The translations under genes and the position numbers were made by a program. From positions 1 through 62,946 of the forward strand of contig JBFMHI010000005.1 in the NCBI GenBank assembly GCA_040753085.1: 62,946 nt of DNA, written 5' to 3'. Below are positions 59,878-62,946 of the stretch, piece by piece. Source of the DNA: a bacterium (GTDB taxonomy: Bacteria; UBA9089; JASEGY01). Positions within the stretch are counted from its first letter, which is position 1. The number at the start of each line of letters is the position of its first letter. The notes under the pieces were generated by a model. The model worked only from the letters and a program-made list of their open reading frames with translations. It ran no database searches and was not told the origin of the DNA.

Positions 59878-60399
59878 TCAATATTCTATCCCTTCTCGAG
59901 CCGGGATGCCCTGATCATAAGGGTGTTTCAGTGGGACCATTTCCGTGACTAAATCTGCCCTTTCCATCACCTCGGCAGGGGCATACCGCCCGGTAAGAAT
60001 AAGTTCTACCTTGTCCGGTTTTTGCGAGATTAGATCAAGGATGACTTCCGGTTCTACCAGACCAAGATGGAGGCAGTTGTTTATTTCATCCAAGACAATA
60101 ACATCGTATTGCCGACCCGTCAAAAGGCGGTTCACTTCTTGTAAGAGGCTGTTTATTTCAGACTTGACTCGCGATCTTTCCTCCTCTGTAGGGTGGGGGA
60201 ATCGATATCTCTGCTGGCTTTGAATGACCCTGATGCCTAATTTCCTAAGAGGGCTAAGTTCACCACTTGAGCCGGGTTTCAGGAACTGGACCAGACACAC
60301 CGTGAGCCCCCGACCTAAAGCCCTAATGATCTGGCCAATCGCGGCCGTAGTCTTGCCTTTACCTTCCCCGGTATAAATCTGAGTAAGCCCTTTTCTCAT
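59878..60399 (-). CDS. cobO: Cob(I)yrinic acid a,c-diamide adenosyltransferase
   Basis: A 173-residue CobO/BtuR-type enzyme that adds the adenosyl group to cob(I)alamin or cob(I)yrinic acid. The P-loop GEGKGKTTAAIGQ (residues 11-23) and VIVLDEINNCLHLGLV with the Walker-B-like acidic pair are diagnostic, as is VELILTGRYAPAEVMERADLVTEM, which I give in parts (LILTGRYAP, ERADLVTEM). It stands apart from other cobalamin genes in this window, so it may serve salvage. Its stop overlaps the start region of the next small membrane gene. Confidence 0.93.
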   Translation of the reverse strand: MRKGLTQIYTGEGKGKTTAAIGQIIRALGRGLTVCLVQFLKPGSSGELSPLRKLGIRVIQSQQRYRFPHPTEEERSRVKSEINSLLQEVNRLLTGRQYDVIVLDEINNCLHLGLVEPEVILDLISQKPDKVELILTGRYAPAEVMERADLVTEMVPLKHPYDQGIPAREGIEY

Positions 60400-60406
60400 T
60401 TCGGAT

Positions 60407-60463
60407 ACGGACTGTGTGGACGGTGGACTCTATCCCGATTTGACCCCAACAATAAACAAGACC
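60407..60463 (+). repeat. Nonamer-array end, relic
   Basis: GTGGACGGTGGACTC is followed by TATCCCGATTTGACCCC and AACAATAAACAAGACC, a degenerate copy of the end sequence at 39863-39908. Only one or two nonamers remain. It fills the space between cobO and the GH57 gene. Confidence 0.6.
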
Positions 60464-60481
60464 CACCATCGGCCTTATTAT

Positions 60482-62155
60482 TCACCTCATCGTCGAAAAC
60501 TCCCGGCCGTGGTGGGTGACCTTAATAATAGGTTGGGAGAGATAAGTCGGGATTTCCTGGCCAATGAGCCGGTAGACATTCATCAGGTGGGTTCTAAAGA
60601 GTAGATCAAACTCCCGGTCGTTGTATGAGCCGTGTTCCTCCCCATACCACCAGCACCAGTCACTTCCTTCAGCGATATAAATCTCCTGCCAGGCCTGCTC
60701 TCTTGCCTTTTGATCGGCTTGTCCCTTAGCCTCTTGCTCAAACTTAACCAGGGCCTGACGGGCCGCATAAAGGTAATTCCAGGCAGTATTATCCTCTTCA
60801 TGTCCGATCCATATCTTGAAGTTGTTATTGATCCAAGAACCAGGAAATAGTCTAGGCAGGGTCTCAGCCGGCGGATGATCCTTTAGATATTCACTGGCGG
60901 TGACTGTCTTTATCCATAGGTCGGCACTTAATTTTTGGTAAAGCAAACCCAGGAAATCCCAGCCATCATTTTCATAGTATTCCCAGGCATTTTCACCATC
61001 CATAATGATAGCCACCAGGTGATCCCCGGGGAAATTATTAACAATCTTGCGGATGACATGCAACCGTCCCATCAGATCAGCCACGGCCTCTTCTGTATCC
61101 CACTGCCAATATTCAAAACTGAGGAGATTACTCAGGGTGGTATCCCGAAAGATGCAGTCTATCTGATATTCTCCTATTCGAATACGATACGGTTGGAACT
61201 TGACATGAAAACTAAACTCAGAGAAATCAGGACTATTCTTTAAGGTGTTGGCCAAGATAGCCTCATCAGTGGCTATCCAGTTGATCCCTCGCTTAGCCAT
61301 CATCGGAATGATGGCTTCACTGACTGATCCTTCAGCAGGCCACATCCCACGGGGCGGTCGGTTAAAATGTTTCTTATAATAAGAAATAGCTGCTTCTACC
61401 TGGATTTCAGCATCTTCTGGGTGGACGAACCGATTCCTGGGTAATGGCGCCTCAGGCATAGCCCTCAGGGTAATATCTGTGTCACAAAGCAAAGGAAGGA
61501 TAGAGTGATAATAAGGCGTAACCGAGACCTCAATCTGACCGGCTTCCTGGAGTTTTTGGTAAATAGGCAGGATCCGGGCCATAACCTCCATCTGTTTTTC
61601 AAGGACTGCTCGTTTATCCGCTTCAGTAAAGTTCCGATCTTTTTCGATCAGGGCTTTAATCGTCTCATCTCTGGTTTTGAAGAAGGGATCAAACCAGGCC
61701 AAATTAAACCAGACCTGAAGGTCCCTGAAGTCCTGCACGCTAAATTCTTTAAGGGCTTTTTCTCTTCCTCCAGCATCTTCCCCCCGGCGTTCCAGAAGCT
61801 CCCTATATCTGGGATGAACCCTGACCATATTGTCCCAGTGCGCCATAAAGAAACTATCCAGAATGAATCTTTTATCATCTTTGTTTAATTTACTCGCTGG
61901 CTTACGACTCAGACACAGGTGGTCGTCTTCAGTTTTGCCCTCCAGATAGCCCTCTATTTGTTCCATAAGAGAAGGGGTAAGGTTAAAGGTCTGATGTATC
62001 TGAGGATATTCTTCCAAGATAGCGGCCATATCGTAGTAGTCCTTAATCCCGTGAAGTCTTACCCAGGGAAGGATACATCGGCCGGAAAAGTTATCCTTGT
62101 AATAGGGTTGATGCATGTGCCAGAGAAAGGCTAAATAAAGCGGTTTTTTAGTCAT
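60482..62155 (-). CDS. Glycoside hydrolase family 57 protein
   Basis: A 557-residue retaining alpha-glucan hydrolase or transferase of family GH57. Family motifs: LWHMHQPYYKD at the N-terminus, GMWPAEGSVSEAI (about 265), WIATDEAIL (about 291) with the catalytic nucleophile Glu, and IIMDGENAWEYY (about 385) with the acid/base Asp. Members include alpha-amylases, amylopullulanases and 4-alpha-glucanotransferases; exact activity is not clear. It has no signal peptide, so it acts inside the cell, probably on glycogen. GGAGG precedes the ATG. The TPR gene upstream overlaps it by 8 bases. Confidence 0.9.
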   Translation of the reverse strand: MTKKPLYLAFLWHMHQPYYKDNFSGRCILPWVRLHGIKDYYDMAAILEEYPQIHQTFNLTPSLMEQIEGYLEGKTEDDHLCLSRKPASKLNKDDKRFILDSFFMAHWDNMVRVHPRYRELLERRGEDAGGREKALKEFSVQDFRDLQVWFNLAWFDPFFKTRDETIKALIEKDRNFTEADKRAVLEKQMEVMARILPIYQKLQEAGQIEVSVTPYYHSILPLLCDTDITLRAMPEAPLPRNRFVHPEDAEIQVEAAISYYKKHFNRPPRGMWPAEGSVSEAIIPMMAKRGINWIATDEAILANTLKNSPDFSEFSFHVKFQPYRIRIGEYQIDCIFRDTTLSNLLSFEYWQWDTEEAVADLMGRLHVIRKIVNNFPGDHLVAIIMDGENAWEYYENDGWDFLGLLYQKLSADLWIKTVTASEYLKDHPPAETLPRLFPGSWINNNFKIWIGHEEDNTAWNYLYAARQALVKFEQEAKGQADQKAREQAWQEIYIAEGSDWCWWYGEEHGSYNDREFDLLFRTHLMNVYRLIGQEIPTYLSQPIIKVTHHGREFSTMR

Positions 62156-62946
62156 TTTTTGTGCCTCCTTTAACGTTCTGAACTCTCTTGAGGTTTTCTA
62201 CGGCAGCGGCCGCCCTCTCTTTGTCTCCGACCTGTTCGAATATCTTCCTGGACTGGCTGATAAGCTTAACCGCTCTCTCATAATTCCCCACCCCCGCATG
62301 GACCATCCCCAAGTTATTAAGAGTAAAAGCTAATCCGTAAAAATCGCCAATTTCGTGTTTGATGGCCAGACTCTTTTGGTAGTAATCTATTGCTTCGCCT
62401 ACTTCACCTCTGGCCTCACAGAGGCTGCCCAGGTTGTTATAAGTAGCCGCTATGCCTCGACGATCTCCCAATTCCTCTTTTATCCCCAGGCTGAGTTCAT
62501 AGTATTGAGTGGCCTGATCAAATTCACCTCGATCCTGATACAGACTGCCCAAGTTGTGATAGGTATTAGCCATAGCCCGACGGTCTCCTACTTCCTCGCT
62601 TATCTTAAGATCCTTCTCATAGTAAGTTATCGCTCCCTCCATATCCCCCCTGTTCTGACAGATACTGCCCAGGTTATTAAAGGTAGCCGCCATAGCCGGA
62701 AGGTTTCTTAGCTTTCTGGCAATGGAAAGGGCTTTTTGGTAACAAACCACTGCCCTGGCCCATTCACCTTTGATCTTGCATAGATTTCCCATATTGTTAT
62801 AAGTCGGGATTAAGGTCTCCTCTTCTGAGATTTCCAATTTAAGAGAAAGGGATTTCTCGTAATAGCTGGCTGCCTGGTCAAGTTCACCCTGCTCTTGATA
62901 AATACTGCCCAGGTTATTATAAATAGCGGCCGTTCCTGAGACATCC
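62148..62946 (-). CDS. TPR-repeat protein, 5' end beyond the window
   Basis: At least 264 residues are seen, reading from the window edge with no start codon required inside. About seven roughly 40-residue tetratricopeptide repeats of the TYNNLGSLYQDRGEFDQATQYY type, in the Kinesin-light-chain/NB-ARC-associated style, are arranged in series. Such domains bind other proteins. The C-terminus ends NVKGGTKND. It overlaps the GH57 start by 8 bases, so the two are co-transcribed. N-terminal domains that would give a function lie outside the window. Confidence 0.85.
   Translation of the reverse strand, partial: DVSGTAAIYNNLGSIYQEQGELDQAASYYEKSLSLKLEISEEETLIPTYNNMGNLCKIKGEWARAVVCYQKALSIARKLRNLPAMAATFNNLGSICQNRGDMEGAITYYEKDLKISEEVGDRRAMANTYHNLGSLYQDRGEFDQATQYYELSLGIKEELGDRRGIAATYNNLGSLCEARGEVGEAIDYYQKSLAIKHEIGDFYGLAFTLNNLGMVHAGVGNYERAVKLISQSRKIFEQVGDKERAAAAVENLKRVQNVKGGTKND

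Overview
The window looks like part of the chromosome of an uncultured Gram-negative bacterium, probably from a candidate phylum near the FCB (Bacteroidota/Chlorobi/Fibrobacterota) group. The clues are a PorV/PorQ-type outer-membrane barrel, two secreted proteins ending in a PNPF/PNPL..WDG..G.Y-type sorting domain (type IX secretion style), TatC, and an unusual load of short palindromic repeats between genes. No rRNA or tRNA gene was recognised. I made no database comparison, so all taxonomy here is inference.

Layout. 0-3.1 kb: palindromic element, rseC-like gene and DMT transporter, converging on tatC-moaC. 3.2-8.8 kb: a run of integron-type gene cassettes (three attC-like sites, no integrase) carrying a PhzF-like enzyme, an unknown helical protein, a PIN/antitoxin-like pair and a type II restriction-modification pair; an ORF-less group II intron-like RNA splits the second attC. 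9-16.4 kb: amino-acid operon apgM-lysC-leuA-leuC-(small gene)-leuD-leuB. 17-22 kb: SbcD/YhaO-type nuclease, then a SNF2 helicase with a zinc-ribbon partner. 22.4-29.1 kb: a GC-rich island, foreign-looking, with a nucleoside-type ABC transporter (lipoprotein, double ATPase, two permeases) into which a CHAT-like fragment and a fused MntA-HepT gene have been built, ending with a CDGSH-like gene. 29.2-31 kb: decayed genes (GxxExxY gene hit by a small transposable element, broken metallo-beta-lactamase gene) and a methyltransferase-like gene. 31-34.3 kb: uvrA and a coiled-coil gene. 34.4-57.6 kb: secretion and surface region with a cohesin-bearing lipoprotein, HEPN/MNT pair, PorV-like barrel, a 4501-residue repeat protein with an N-terminal cohesin-like domain, and a beta-propeller protein with dockerin and cohesin-like domains. 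57.6-59.5 kb: repeats only. 59.5-62.9 kb: small membrane protein, cobO, GH57 glycosidase and a TPR gene cut by the window edge.

How the genes work together. The leu/lys operon makes leucine precursors and feeds the aspartate pathway. The PorV-like barrel, the two T9SS-style cargo proteins and the cohesin lipoprotein could form a surface assembly held by cohesin-dockerin contacts; this is the most interesting candidate system here. Independently, the DNA between genes is filled by several families of inverted-repeat elements (ends CGACCTGT.., GTAACCGTTCA, AGAGCCTATCCCA.., CTAGTGCCTTGTCA, GACAGTTAAAA..) and by arrays of 7-bp and 9-bp units, including 46 uninterrupted CATCGAG/CATCCAG heptamers lying between two copies of the 3' end of the giant gene.
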